This document shows positions 49,863-57,831 of a stretch of 64,000 nucleotides of DNA, one piece after another. A program made the translations under genes and the position numbers. How positions within the stretch are numbered: the first letter of the stretch is position 1; each line of letters starts with the position of its first letter. The notes under the pieces were generated by a model. The model searched no databases and had not been told where the DNA came from. It was given only the letters and a program-made list of their open reading frames with translations. Source of the DNA: JAJYQH01 sp036261615 (GTDB lineage Bacteria > Actinomycetota > Actinomycetes > Propionibacteriales > Propionibacteriaceae); assembly GCA_036261615.1 (NCBI GenBank), contig DATAKK010000039.1:22343-86342 (forward strand), given 5' to 3'.

Positions 49863-49905
49863 GTCCCGTTCCGGGTCGTCCTCCACCCACAAGTGGACGC
49901 CGCCC
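49863..49905. repeat. Tandem intergenic repeat, copy 2
   Basis: The same 43-bp unit as at 49801, differing at a few bases in the middle (TCCTCC for ACACCC). A further partial unit, GTTCCGGGTCG, follows. Confidence 0.8.
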
Positions 49906-49997
49906 GGTTCCGGGTCGTCCTCGATCCCCTCGCAGGGGCGCCACCCGCCGCCCGACTCGCGGCCGCCGGACGCCGTCCCCGCGCCGGCCGGCGTCCC

Positions 49998-50003
49998 TAG
50001 AAT
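49998..50003 (+). promoter_or_regulatory. -10 box of leaderless GH31 gene
   Basis: TAGAAT lies eight bases before the GH31 ATG. No Shine-Dalgarno sequence is present, so the mRNA probably begins at the start codon. Confidence 0.5.
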
Positions 50004-50011
50004 CGGGGACC

Positions 50012-52390
50012 ATGGCCTCCCTGCCCGCCCGCCTGCGGCTCCCCACGTCTCCTCTCGCCGATCCCGCAGCGCAGGTGGTGGGCCCCGACTACCGGATCAC
50101 GGTGCTCACCGAGCGCCTGGTGCGCTTCGAGTACTCCCCCACCGGCCGGTTCGAGGACCGCGCGTCCCAGGTGGTCGTCAACCGCGACTTCCCCACGCCC
50201 GACTTCTCGGTCACCCGGTCGGGGGACGCCGTCCAGATCATCACCTCCGCGTTCCAGCTCAACTACTCCGGCGGGATCCCGACGAGTTCGAGCCTCGAGG
50301 TGAAGGCCGGCGGCAACTACCACGGCGTGTGGCGTCCGGGCGAGCCCCCGCACTCGAAGTTCAGCGAGATCCTCGGCATCCCGATCAACCTCGGCGGCAC
50401 CGCCCGCACCCTCGACTGCGTCGACGGGTCCACCCCGCTCGAGCCCGGCATCCTCAGCACGGTCGGACCGGTCGAGCTCGACGACTCGGTCTCCCTCGCC
50501 CTCACCGACGAGGGCTGGCTGGCCCCCCGCGAGCCGGGCTCGATGGACACCTACCTGTTCTGCTACGGCCACGACTACGCCGCGGCGATCCGCGACTTCT
50601 ACCGGCTCACCGGCCCCCAGCCGCTGCTGCCCCGCTTCGCTCTCGGCAACTGGTGGAGCCGCTACCACCGCTACACGCAGGACGAGTACCAAGGGCTGAT
50701 CGAGGAGTTCGAGCGCCGCGACCTGCCGTTCAGCGTCGCCGTCATCGACATGGACTGGCACCTCGTCGACATCGACCCGAAGTACGGGCACGGCTGGACC
50801 GGCTACACGTGGAACAGCGACCTGTTCCCCGACCACGTGGCGTTCATGGCGTGGCTGCACGAGCACGGGCTCAAGGTCTCGCTCAACGTGCACCCCGCCG
50901 ACGGCATCCGCGCGTTCGAGAAGGCCTACCCCCAGGTCGCGCGGGCGATGGCAGTCGACCCGACGACCGAACTCCCGGTGAACTTCGACATCGCCAACCC
51001 GGCGTTCATCGCCGCCTACCTCGACCTGGTCCACCACCCGATGGAGGACGAGGGCGTCGACTTCTGGTGGCTCGACTGGCAGCAGGGGGCCAACTCGAAG
51101 GTCCCGGGGCTCGATCCGCTGTGGATGCTCAACCACATCCACTTCCTCGACAGCGCGCGCACCGGACGCCGCCCCCTCACCTTCTCCCGCTACGCCGGCC
51201 CCGGCTCCCACCGCTACCCCGTCGGCTTCTCCGGCGACACGATCATCAGCTGGGAGAGCCTCAACTTCCAGCCCTACTTCACCGCGACGGCGTCCAACAT
51301 CGGCTACGGCTGGTGGAGCCACGACATCGGCGGCCACATGTTCGGCTACAAGGACGACGAACTGGCCACCCGGTGGGTGCAGCTGGGGGTGTTCTCCCCG
51401 ATCAACCGACTGCACTCCACGCAGAACACGTTCAACGGCAAGGAGCCGTGGCGATTCAACGAGATCGCCGAGCGCGTGCAGAGCGAATACCTGCGCTTCC
51501 GCCACCGCCTCGTCCCGTACCTGTACACAATGAACGAGCGGGCCCACCGGCTCGGCGAGCCGCTGGTGCGTCCGATCTACTGGACGCCGGACGCCCCGGG
51601 CGAGTCGCTGCGGCACCCCAACGAGTTCTGGTTCGGCACGGAGATGATCGTCGCGGCGATCACCGCCCCCGCCGACACCCGGCTCAACGTGGCCACCACC
51701 CGGGCGTGGCTGCCGGAGGGCCTGTGGATCGACCTGTTCTCCGGCCTCGTCTACGACGGCGGCCGGACGGTGAGCCTGCACCGGCGCCTCGACGACTACC
51801 CCGTGCTCGTCCGCGCCGGCGGCATCGTCCCGCTCACCGGTGCGGCGGGCATGCGTGCCGACCGCAACCCCGAAAGCCTCGAGATCCTCGCGTTCGGCGG
51901 GGCCGACGGCGAGTTCGTCCTGTACGAGGACGACGACGCGGCCGAGCCCCGCTCGGCGCGCACCCGGATCACGCTCGACTGGGCGGGCGCCAGTCTGACC
52001 GTGCACCCGGTCGAGGGGGACGCCGACGTCGTCCCGGCCGCCCGCGAGATCGTCGTCACGCTCGCCGGGGTGGCGCCCGTGGGCGCCGACCACCCCTGCG
52101 CGTACGACGCGGCGCATGGCCGCCTCACCGTTCAGCTCGGCACCGTCGAGGCGTCCGCCGGTGCCGTCGTCCGCTTCGACGGGCCGCTCGCGCTGCACGA
52201 CAACCAGGTCGCGACCCGCGTCTACGCCTGGCTCGACCGGGCCGAGATCGAGTTCAACACGAAGGAGGCGGTCTGGAGCCTCGTGTCGTCCGGGGCGTCC
52301 ACGGCCCGCACCATCGCGCAGCTGCAGGAGCTCGGTCTCGAGCCGCTGCTGTTCGACGCGCTGGCGGAGATCATCCAGGCCCGCGCCTGA
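50012..52390 (+). CDS. GH31 family alpha-glycosidase (alpha-glucosidase/xylosidase-like)
   Basis: A 792-residue retaining glycosidase. The N-terminal beta-sandwich (to about 215) is followed by the barrel beginning RFALGNWWSRYHRYTQDEY. VIDMDWHLVDIDPKYGHGWT is the conserved GH31 segment, the nucleophile Asp is in VDFWWLDWQQG, and SGDTIISWESL is the acid/base region. SHDIGGHMFGYKDDELATRW follows. There is no signal peptide, so it acts inside the cell, probably on alpha-linked glucosides taken up as oligosaccharides. It may complement glycogen phosphorylase at 17-19.7 kb. The C-terminal 60 residues look like an extra domain. Confidence 0.92.
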   Translation: MASLPARLRLPTSPLADPAAQVVGPDYRITVLTERLVRFEYSPTGRFEDRASQVVVNRDFPTPDFSVTRSGDAVQIITSAFQLNYSGGIPTSSSLEVKAGGNYHGVWRPGEPPHSKFSEILGIPINLGGTARTLDCVDGSTPLEPGILSTVGPVELDDSVSLALTDEGWLAPREPGSMDTYLFCYGHDYAAAIRDFYRLTGPQPLLPRFALGNWWSRYHRYTQDEYQGLIEEFERRDLPFSVAVIDMDWHLVDIDPKYGHGWTGYTWNSDLFPDHVAFMAWLHEHGLKVSLNVHPADGIRAFEKAYPQVARAMAVDPTTELPVNFDIANPAFIAAYLDLVHHPMEDEGVDFWWLDWQQGANSKVPGLDPLWMLNHIHFLDSARTGRRPLTFSRYAGPGSHRYPVGFSGDTIISWESLNFQPYFTATASNIGYGWWSHDIGGHMFGYKDDELATRWVQLGVFSPINRLHSTQNTFNGKEPWRFNEIAERVQSEYLRFRHRLVPYLYTMNERAHRLGEPLVRPIYWTPDAPGESLRHPNEFWFGTEMIVAAITAPADTRLNVATTRAWLPEGLWIDLFSGLVYDGGRTVSLHRRLDDYPVLVRAGGIVPLTGAAGMRADRNPESLEILAFGGADGEFVLYEDDDAAEPRSARTRITLDWAGASLTVHPVEGDADVVPAAREIVVTLAGVAPVGADHPCAYDAAHGRLTVQLGTVEASAGAVVRFDGPLALHDNQVATRVYAWLDRAEIEFNTKEAVWSLVSSGASTARTIAQLQELGLEPLLFDALAEIIQARA

Positions 52391-52399
52391 GGACGCCGG

Positions 52400-53149
52400 T
52401 CAGCGGAAGGTGGCCAGCGCGATCGCGATGTAGTGCAGCACCGCCGCCACCACGGTGGCGCTGTGGAAGATCTCGTGGAAGCCGAACCAGCGGGGCGAGG
52501 GGTTGGGCCGCTTGAGGCCGTAGACGAGCGCGCCGAGGGAGTACACGAGGCCGCCGGCGATGACGAGGATGACCACCGCCGGGCCGCCGGTGTGCCAGAA
52601 GTCGCCCATCCACCCGACGGCCGCCCAGCCCATGAGCACGTACAGCACGGTGTAGAGCCAGCGGGGTGCCCCGAGCCAGAAGACCCGGAACGCGATGCCC
52701 GCCAGCGCGGCCGACCACACGAGGGTCAGCAGCAGCACCCGCGAGTGCCCGTGCAGCAGGTTCGCGGCGAGCGGGGTGTAGGTGCCGGCGATGAACAGGT
52801 AGATGTTCGCGTGGTCCCAGCGGCGGAAGACGTTGAGCACCCGCGCCGACCAGTTCCCACGGTGGTAGGTCGCCGAGGTGCCGAACAGCATGAGCGCGCA
52901 CAGGAGGTAGACCGCCCCGGCGACGCGGGAGGTCAGCGTCGGCCCGAACACGACGAGGGCCAGGCCTGCGAACAGCACGATCGGGGTCATGCCGGTGTGC
53001 AGCCAGCCGCGCATCTTGGGCTTCACCGCGGTCGCGATCCGCTCCACCTGCTCGCGGCCCTCCTCGACGAGGGAGGGCCCGCCCGTCCCCTCGTCACCGG
53101 CCATCTCCGGCCCAGGGTCGCGGCGTCCGGGTGCTGAGGGGCTCGACAT
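52400..53149 (-). CDS. Hemolysin III / PAQR family membrane protein
   Basis: A 249-residue seven-segment membrane protein. After a cytosolic N-terminus of about 48 residues the core shows FGTSATYHRG, WDHANIYLFIAGTYTP and the final GFHEIFHSATVVAAVLHYIA, where the Ser, His and Asp residues are those that bind zinc in the progestin/adiponectin receptor and hemolysin III family. The bacterial role is unclear; lipid or ceramidase-like hydrolase activity has been proposed for the family. A TACCGT box six bases before the ATG indicates leaderless expression. It converges with GH31 across nine bases that contain GGACGCC. Confidence 0.9.
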   Translation of the reverse strand: MSSPSAPGRRDPGPEMAGDEGTGGPSLVEEGREQVERIATAVKPKMRGWLHTGMTPIVLFAGLALVVFGPTLTSRVAGAVYLLCALMLFGTSATYHRGNWSARVLNVFRRWDHANIYLFIAGTYTPLAANLLHGHSRVLLLTLVWSAALAGIAFRVFWLGAPRWLYTVLYVLMGWAAVGWMGDFWHTGGPAVVILVIAGGLVYSLGALVYGLKRPNPSPRWFGFHEIFHSATVVAAVLHYIAIALATFR

Positions 53150-53155
53150 GTACCT

Positions 53156-53161
53156 ACGGTA
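53156..53161 (-). promoter_or_regulatory. -10 box of leaderless hemolysin III gene
   Basis: TACCGT on the minus strand, six bases before the ATG at 53149; no ribosome binding site. Confidence 0.45.
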
Positions 53162-53188
53162 GCGTAGGTTCCCCGGCGTCCGGTTCCG

Positions 53189-53272
53189 GGGCGGGCGATG
53201 TCGACGATGGGGCGGGCGATCTCTGCCCGGGCGGGCGTTCTCGACGCGGTTTCGGCAGAGATCGCCCGCCCC
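53189..53272. repeat. GGGCGGGCG tandem units and 19-bp perfect inverted repeat
   Basis: GGGGCGGGCGATCTCTGCC (53209-53227) is the exact reverse complement of 53254-53272. Around the left arm, units beginning GGGGCGGGCGAT or GGGCGGGCGTT recur every 20 bases (53189, 53209, 53229). It lies in the 205-base divergent gap between the hemolysin III and uppS-type genes. Confidence 0.85.
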
Positions 53273-53341
53273 TCGCACGCAAGCGTGCACCGTTCGGCGG
53301 AGGACCGGTGTCGCCCCGACTGCGGCCCCGTCCCCACCCAC

Positions 53342-53347
53342 TACGCT
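53342..53347 (+). promoter_or_regulatory. -10 box of leaderless cis-prenyltransferase gene
   Basis: TACGCT lies seven bases before the ATG at 53355, with no ribosome binding site between. Confidence 0.45.
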
Positions 53348-53354
53348 GGGCGGC

Positions 53355-54164
53355 ATGACCCGGCGCGAGCGGCTGCACGAGGCGATCGACCGTCTGCACC
53401 CCGCCGGCCTCCTCTACTCCACCTACGAGGCCCGGCTACTGTCCGAGCTCGACCGCACCCGGCTCCCCCACCACGTCGCCGTGATGGCCGACGGCAACCG
53501 GCGCTGGGCGCGGATGAACGCCCCGGGCCAGCCGCTGGTGGCCGGTTACCAGGCGGGCGCCGACAAACTCCGGGAGTTCGTCGACTGGTGCGACGAGGTC
53601 GGCATCCAGGTGGTCACGCTCTGGGTGCTGAGCACCGACAACTTCCGCCGCAGCAGCACCGACGAGCTGGGCCCGCTGCTCAAGGTGGTCGAGCACCTCG
53701 TCACCGACCTCGCCTCGCGCGGACGCTGGTGCGTGCAGGCGGTCGGCGACCTCGACCTGCTGCCGCCGGACATGGCGGCGTCCCTGCGCCGGGCGCACGA
53801 GGCCACGGCGTCCTGCACGGGCATGCACATCAACGTGGCCGTCGCCTACGGGGGCCGGCACGAGCTGCGGGACGCCGTCCGCAGCCTGTTGCGCCAGGAG
53901 GCCGACCGGGGCACCGACCTCGCCACCCTCGCGCAGACGCTGGAGATCGAGGACATCGCGGGCCACCTCTACACGAAGGGCCAGCCCGACCCCGACCTCA
54001 TCATCCGCACGTCGGGGGAGCAGCGGATGTCGGGGTTCCTCATCTGGCAGAGCGTGCACAGCGAGTTCTACTTCTGCGAGGCCCTGTGGCCCGACTTCCG
54101 CAAGGTCGACTTCCTCCGGGCCCTGCGCAGCTTCTCCCAGCGCGAGCGCCGCTTCGGCGGCTGA
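53355..54164 (+). CDS. uppS: Isoprenyl transferase (cis-prenyltransferase)
   Basis: A 269-residue cis-prenyl diphosphate synthase that extends allylic diphosphates with IPP to give the lipid carrier for cell-wall synthesis. VAVMADGNRRWAR at 42-54 holds the catalytic Asp46; STDNFRRSS and DLIIRTSGEQRMSGFLIWQ bind the diphosphate and dimerise. HSEFYFCEALWPDFRK is the C-terminal signature. Mycobacteria have one homologue making short Z-farnesyl diphosphate and one making decaprenyl diphosphate; which applies here cannot be told. It supplies the carrier that UbiA, DprE1 and DprE2 would use. Confidence 0.94.
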   Translation: MTRRERLHEAIDRLHPAGLLYSTYEARLLSELDRTRLPHHVAVMADGNRRWARMNAPGQPLVAGYQAGADKLREFVDWCDEVGIQVVTLWVLSTDNFRRSSTDELGPLLKVVEHLVTDLASRGRWCVQAVGDLDLLPPDMAASLRRAHEATASCTGMHINVAVAYGGRHELRDAVRSLLRQEADRGTDLATLAQTLEIEDIAGHLYTKGQPDPDLIIRTSGEQRMSGFLIWQSVHSEFYFCEALWPDFRKVDFLRALRSFSQRERRFGG

Positions 54165-54170
54165 GCCCCG

Positions 54171-54920
54171 TCAGTCGGTGCGGCCGAGGAACAGCGTCCG
54201 CTCGGCGAGGTCCTGGGCCCGGCGGTAGCGCCACGAGCGCCGCACGAGCGCCACCCCGACCACGATCCACACGACGACGACGATCCAGCCCAGCACCGAT
54301 CCCGCACCGGCGAACACCGACGCCGCGGCGAGCAGCAGGGCGGCGACGCCCAGGGTCCAGCCCGGATAGCTCCACCGGGCTCCGACCGCGAGGAACGGTG
54401 CGTCGAGCAGCAGCCCGGGCCAGCTGTCCAGTTCGTGCACGGCGGCGACCCGGCAGGCCAGCCGGGCGAGCCGGAGGCGGTCGATCGACCGCAGCCACAC
54501 GGCGATGTAGCCGAGCAGCACCGCCCCCACGAGCAGCAGCAGGATCCAGTGGAACACGCGGGGGGCGGGGGGCCACAGCAGCCAGCTCACCGGCACGAAT
54601 CTCGGGAACGCCTGGCCGGCGAAGGACGCCGCGACCAGCCCGGCGGCGACGACGGTGGCGAGCGTCGCGACGATGATCGCGAGCCGCGCGCCCAGCTCCC
54701 ACAGCGAGATCCGGCGTCCAACGACCATGTGGTTCACCGCGGTGTCGAGCTCCTCGGCGTCGCTGCGGGTGCCGCCGGCCACGTGCAGCCGGACGAGACG
54801 CTCGGCGAGTACGTCCTCGTCGTCGGAGCGCAGCAGCACGTCGAGGTCGGGGCTCAGGGCCCCCACGACGAGCCGGGCATCGGCCTCCAGCTCGGGAGGG
54901 ATCGCGTCGCCGCGTTTCAC
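54171..54920 (-). CDS. Hypothetical multi-span membrane protein
   Basis: A 249-residue protein. The first 70 residues are acidic and soluble (AIPPELEADARLVVGALSPDL), followed by about five membrane segments grouped as two, one and two. The C-terminus (RRSWRYRRAQDLAERTLFLG) is basic. I recognise no family. It starts with GTG at 54920, overlapping the upstream small membrane gene by four bases (GTGA), so both are probably translated together. Confidence 0.7.
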   Translation of the reverse strand: MKRGDAIPPELEADARLVVGALSPDLDVLLRSDDEDVLAERLVRLHVAGGTRSDAEELDTAVNHMVVGRRISLWELGARLAIIVATLATVVAAGLVAASFAGQAFPRFVPVSWLLWPPAPRVFHWILLLLVGAVLLGYIAVWLRSIDRLRLARLACRVAAVHELDSWPGLLLDAPFLAVGARWSYPGWTLGVAALLLAAASVFAGAGSVLGWIVVVVWIVVGVALVRRSWRYRRAQDLAERTLFLGRTD

Positions 54921-55117
54921 CGGGGACCCGGCCGGGGGTCGTCCTGGTCGTCGTGGTAGCCGGGCTCACCGGGCCAGGGACGCCGGCTCCGGCGCAGGTG
55001 CCGGGACAGGCTGGTGAAGGCGACGGCCGCGAACACGACGATCGCGATGAACGCCACGAACGCCCATACCCCCGCCGTCAGGGCGAGCACGACCAGGGCT
55101 GGGACGAGGGACAGCAT
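54917..55117 (-). CDS. Small membrane protein
   Basis: A 66-residue protein with two hydrophobic segments at 3-17 and 19-36 and a basic-then-acidic soluble tail (RHLRRSRRPWPGEPG, then DDQDD). A TAGCCT box six bases before the ATG supports a leaderless transcript. It overlaps the next gene by four bases. The function is unknown. Confidence 0.65.
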   Translation of the reverse strand: MLSLVPALVVLALTAGVWAFVAFIAIVVFAAVAFTSLSRHLRRSRRPWPGEPGYHDDQDDPRPGPR

Positions 55118-55191
55118 GCGCTGAGGCTATCCGACGCCGGCCCGCGGCGTCGAAGGCCGTTCCACCGGCGCCCCTTCACCGTGGACGCCGC

Positions 55192-56118
55192 TCAGAGCAC
55201 GTAACCCTCGGACCGGTCGGGGAGCGGCTCCCCGCGCAGGCCCGCGAACAGGTCGTCCTCGGGGATCGCGGTCGGCACGGTGCTGCGCACCAGCTGGAAG
55301 TCCTCGGTGGGCCAGGCCATCCGCTGGATCCGGGTGGGCACCGCGAACCAGTGGCCGTCGGGGTCGATCTGGGTGGCGTGCGCCTTGAGGGCGGCGTCGC
55401 GCACCTCGAAGAAGTCGCCGCAGGGCACGAAGGTGGTGATCCGCTTCTCGAACTCCATGTCCTGCCAGGCGTCCAGCCGCTCGCGGTAGGGCGACTCGAG
55501 GCCGTGCTCGTGCATGGCGGCGTCCAGCGCCGCGAACCGCAGCCGGTGGAAGCCCATCTGGTAGTAGACCTTGGCGACCTCCCACGGTTCCCCGTGCTCG
55601 GGCAGCGCGGTGGGATCGGCGGCCAGTTCGATCGCCCGCATGGTGACCTTGTGGCACATGATGTGGTCGGGATGCGGGTAGCCGCCCTTTTCGTCGTAGG
55701 TGGTGACCACCTGCGGGCGGAAGTCGCGGATGATGGCGACGAGCGGGGCCGCCGCCTCGTCGAGGTCCATGAGCGCAAAGCAGCCCTCGGGCAGCGGCGG
55801 CAGCGGATCGCCCTCGGGCAGCCCGGAGTCGACCCACCCGAGCCAGCGCTGCTCGATGCCGAGGACCCTCCGGGCCTCGTCCATCTCGGCCCGGCGGATC
55901 TCGCCGATCCGCTCCCACACCTCGGGGCGGTCCATCTTCGGGTTCAGCACGTCGCCCCGCTCGCCACCGGTGCAGGTGGCCACCATCACGCGCACTCCTT
56001 CGGCGACGTACTTGGCGGTCGTCGCCGCCCCCTTGCTCGACTCGTCGTCGGGGTGGGCGTGCACATTCAGCAGACGCAGGCCAGAGGCGGGCGTCGGTGT
56101 CTCACGGGCGCTGGACAT
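55192..56118 (-). CDS. mca: Mycothiol S-conjugate amidase
   Basis: A 308-residue zinc amidase that cleaves mycothiol S-conjugates to release mercapturic acids for export, a detoxification step special to actinobacteria. The LmbE-type zinc motif HAHPDDES lies at 20-27 and the third ligand is in GYPHPDHIMCHK. CTGGERGDVLNPKMD is conserved. The length and the ending QLVRSTVPTAIPEDDLFAGL favour Mca over the deacetylase MshB. The ATG at 56118 lies seven bases after GACAAT (leaderless). It shows that mycothiol is the main thiol here. Confidence 0.94.
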   Translation of the reverse strand: MSSARETPTPASGLRLLNVHAHPDDESSKGAATTAKYVAEGVRVMVATCTGGERGDVLNPKMDRPEVWERIGEIRRAEMDEARRVLGIEQRWLGWVDSGLPEGDPLPPLPEGCFALMDLDEAAAPLVAIIRDFRPQVVTTYDEKGGYPHPDHIMCHKVTMRAIELAADPTALPEHGEPWEVAKVYYQMGFHRLRFAALDAAMHEHGLESPYRERLDAWQDMEFEKRITTFVPCGDFFEVRDAALKAHATQIDPDGHWFAVPTRIQRMAWPTEDFQLVRSTVPTAIPEDDLFAGLRGEPLPDRSEGYVL

Positions 56119-56125
56119 GCGCACC

Positions 56126-56131
56126 ATTGTC
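56126..56131 (-). promoter_or_regulatory. -10 box of leaderless mca
   Basis: GACAAT on the minus strand, seven bases before the ATG at 56118. Confidence 0.45.
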
Positions 56132-56200
56132 ACCTACGCAACCCCCGGCCCCCAACGCGACGAGCGCAGACACCGGCGAAGAGGGTGGGAGCCCGTGCGC

Positions 56201-56206
56201 CACAAT
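56201..56206 (+). promoter_or_regulatory. -10 box of leaderless DUF4307 gene
   Basis: CACAAT ends six bases before the GTG at 56213. It forms a divergent promoter pair with the mca box. Confidence 0.4.
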
Positions 56207-56212
56207 GGGGAG

Positions 56213-56644
56213 GTGCCCCAGCCCGACGCTCCCGCGAGGCCCCTCCTGTCCCCCGACGACGCCGCGAGGCTGCGCCGGCGCTATCCCAAGTCGCGCCTGT
56301 CCGGCCCCTGGGGCATCGTCCTCGCCGTCGTCGTCGGCGGGGCCCTCATCGGCTGGACCCTGTGGGCCGGCCTGCAGTACGCGACGCCCGCCGTCGCAGC
56401 CCAGGTGAGGGGATTCCAGGCGACCTCAGACAACACGGCCACCGTGCAGGTCGACGTGCAGCGGGCCGACACCACCCGGGCCGCCGTCTGCACGCTCACG
56501 GTGGTCGGCACCAACGCGATCCCCGTCGGCGAGACCGACGTGCGGGTGGAGGCCGGGGGCGCGAAGATCACGACCGTCGCCCAGGGGGTCCGCACCACCG
56601 GCCGCGCGCTGTCGGCGAACGTCACCAACTGCCGCATCCCCTAG
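56213..56644 (+). CDS. DUF4307 domain membrane protein
   Basis: A 143-residue protein. A short cytosolic N-terminus (SPDDAARLRRRYPKSRL) is followed by one membrane segment (WGIVLAVVVGGALIGWTLWAGL, about 38-59). The extracellular beta domain ends in ALSANVTNCRIP and has two cysteines, in AVCTLTVVG and TNCRIP. This is the actinobacterial DUF4307 family, commonly encoded divergently from mca, exactly as here. The function is unknown. The GTG start is supported by the -10 box spacing. Confidence 0.82.
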   Translation: MPQPDAPARPLLSPDDAARLRRRYPKSRLSGPWGIVLAVVVGGALIGWTLWAGLQYATPAVAAQVRGFQATSDNTATVQVDVQRADTTRAAVCTLTVVGTNAIPVGETDVRVEAGGAKITTVAQGVRTTGRALSANVTNCRIP

Positions 56645-56682
56645 CCCGGGCCGCGCCCGCGGCGTCCGTGCCCGCCGGGCGC

Positions 56683-56712
56683 TTGGGGGCGGCACGCCAG
56701 GTTTGTTACATT
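56683..56712 (+). promoter_or_regulatory. greA promoter (-35 and -10)
   Basis: TTGGGG (56683-56688), an 18-base spacer, then TACATT (56707-56712). The -10 box ends six bases before the greA ATG, so the transcript is probably leaderless. Confidence 0.55.
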
Positions 56713-56718
56713 CGGCGA

Positions 56719-57216
56719 ATGTCTGAGAACAGTGACGCGATCTGGCTCACCCAGGATGCCTACGACAAGTTGGCGGAGGAGCTGCGGTCGCTCAAGGACG
56801 AGGGCCGCCCCGCCGTGTCGAACAAGATCGCGAGCGCCCGGTCCGAGGGCGACCTCAGCGAGAATGGCGGCTACCACGCGGCGCGGGAGGAGCAGGGCCA
56901 GATGGAGGCCCGCATCCGCCAGCTCGAGGAGATGCTGCGCCGCGCCAAGGTCGGCGAGGCGGCGCCCACGGGTGAGGTCGCTCCCGGCAGCCGGGTGACC
57001 ATCGCCTACGACGGCGACCTCGACGACACCGACACCTTCATCCTCGGCTCCCGCGAAATGCTCGGCGTCGCCGACATCGACGTGCAGGTCTTCTCCCCCC
57101 AGTCGCCGCTCGGGGAGGCCGTCCTCGGCACCCGCGAGGGTGACGAGGTGAGCTACGTCGCCCCGAACGGCAGGACGATCGCCGTCACCATCGTCAAGGT
57201 CGAGGCGCACCGCTGA
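56719..57216 (+). CDS. greA: Transcription elongation factor GreA
   Basis: A 165-residue GreA that rescues backtracked RNA polymerase. The N-terminal coiled coil carries the acidic tip (ARSEGDLSENGGYHAAREE, with Asp and Glu at the family positions), and the C-terminal FKBP-like domain runs from about 85 with YDGDLDDTDTFILGSREM and PLGEAVLGTREGDEVSY. The mca-DUF4307-greA order is conserved in many actinobacteria, as far as I recall. A strong hairpin follows. Confidence 0.96.
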   Translation: MSENSDAIWLTQDAYDKLAEELRSLKDEGRPAVSNKIASARSEGDLSENGGYHAAREEQGQMEARIRQLEEMLRRAKVGEAAPTGEVAPGSRVTIAYDGDLDDTDTFILGSREMLGVADIDVQVFSPQSPLGEAVLGTREGDEVSYVAPNGRTIAVTIVKVEAHR

Positions 57217-57240
57217 GGACCACCGCCTGACACACGCGGC

Positions 57241-57277
57241 GAGCGGGTGGCCGGACGCGCGTCCGTGCCACCCGCTC
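57241..57277 (+). terminator. Terminator of greA
   Basis: GAGCGGGTGGC pairs perfectly with GCCACCCGCTC, and the loop is itself the palindrome CGGACGCGCGTCCG. ATTT follows. It lies 24 bases after the greA stop. Confidence 0.8.
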
Positions 57278-57298
57278 ATTTCCGCTTCCCACCGCCTT

Positions 57299-57381
57299 CG
57301 GCGTACGACCTGACCCCCTCGGCGTACAACCTGTCCGCTTCGACCCGACAAGTCGTACGCCGCCAGTCGTTTCGTACGCCG
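57299..57381. repeat. Nested GGCGTAC inverted repeats
   Basis: Outer arms CGGCGTACGA (57299-57308) and TCGTACGCCG (57372-57381) are perfect; inner arms GGCGTACAACCTGTC (57321) and GACAAGTCGTACGCC (57347) match at 13 of 15. A related GCGGCGTAC hairpin occurs at 62078. It lies between greA and the convergent DUF2089 gene. Confidence 0.75.
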
Positions 57382-57414
57382 ACGGGGCGGACCGCCCGTG
57401 GAACCCCCACCCGC

Positions 57415-57831
57415 CTACTGCCGGCGGAGCAGCTCGGCCGCGCGCTCGGGATCGAGGGTGCCGGCCTCGACGCGGCGGAGGATCTCGCCGCGCGACCACT
57501 CCTCCTCCGGGAGCTCGTCGTCGTCCCCGGCCAGCCCGAGGGCGGCGAGCACGTCGGTGAGCCTGGCCCTGGCGGTCGGGTAGCTCACCCCGAGGTGCTT
57601 GGCCACCTCCCGCAGGTTGCCGCGGCTGGCGAGGAACACCCGCAGCACGTCGAGCTGCTGCTCCTCGAGCGAACAGAACTCGCACGTGCGGAAGTTGCCG
57701 CCGATCTCCGTACCGCAGGCGTGGCACCCCAGCCGGGTGACCGCGAGGGTCGATCCGCACACCGGGCACTCCGTGGGAGGCAGGTATCCCTCACCGGGAG
57801 AACCGGCCGTGTCGCTGTGTCTCATCACCAT
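57415..57831 (-). CDS. DUF2089 zinc-ribbon / helix-turn-helix protein
   Basis: A 138-residue protein. Zinc-ribbon cysteine pairs are visible: CPVCGS, CHACGT and CEFCS within residues 20-60. A helix-turn-helix follows (NLREVAKHLGVSYPTARARL, about 78-97), then an acidic C-terminus (LPEEEWSRGEILRRV). This is DUF2089, thought to be a DNA-binding regulator. The ATG at 57831 has AAGGG nine bases upstream and overlaps the previous gene by seven bases, so it is coupled to the DUF4097-like gene, whose expression it may control. Confidence 0.82.
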   Translation of the reverse strand: MVMRHSDTAGSPGEGYLPPTECPVCGSTLAVTRLGCHACGTEIGGNFRTCEFCSLEEQQLDVLRVFLASRGNLREVAKHLGVSYPTARARLTDVLAALGLAGDDDELPEEEWSRGEILRRVEAGTLDPERAAELLRRQ

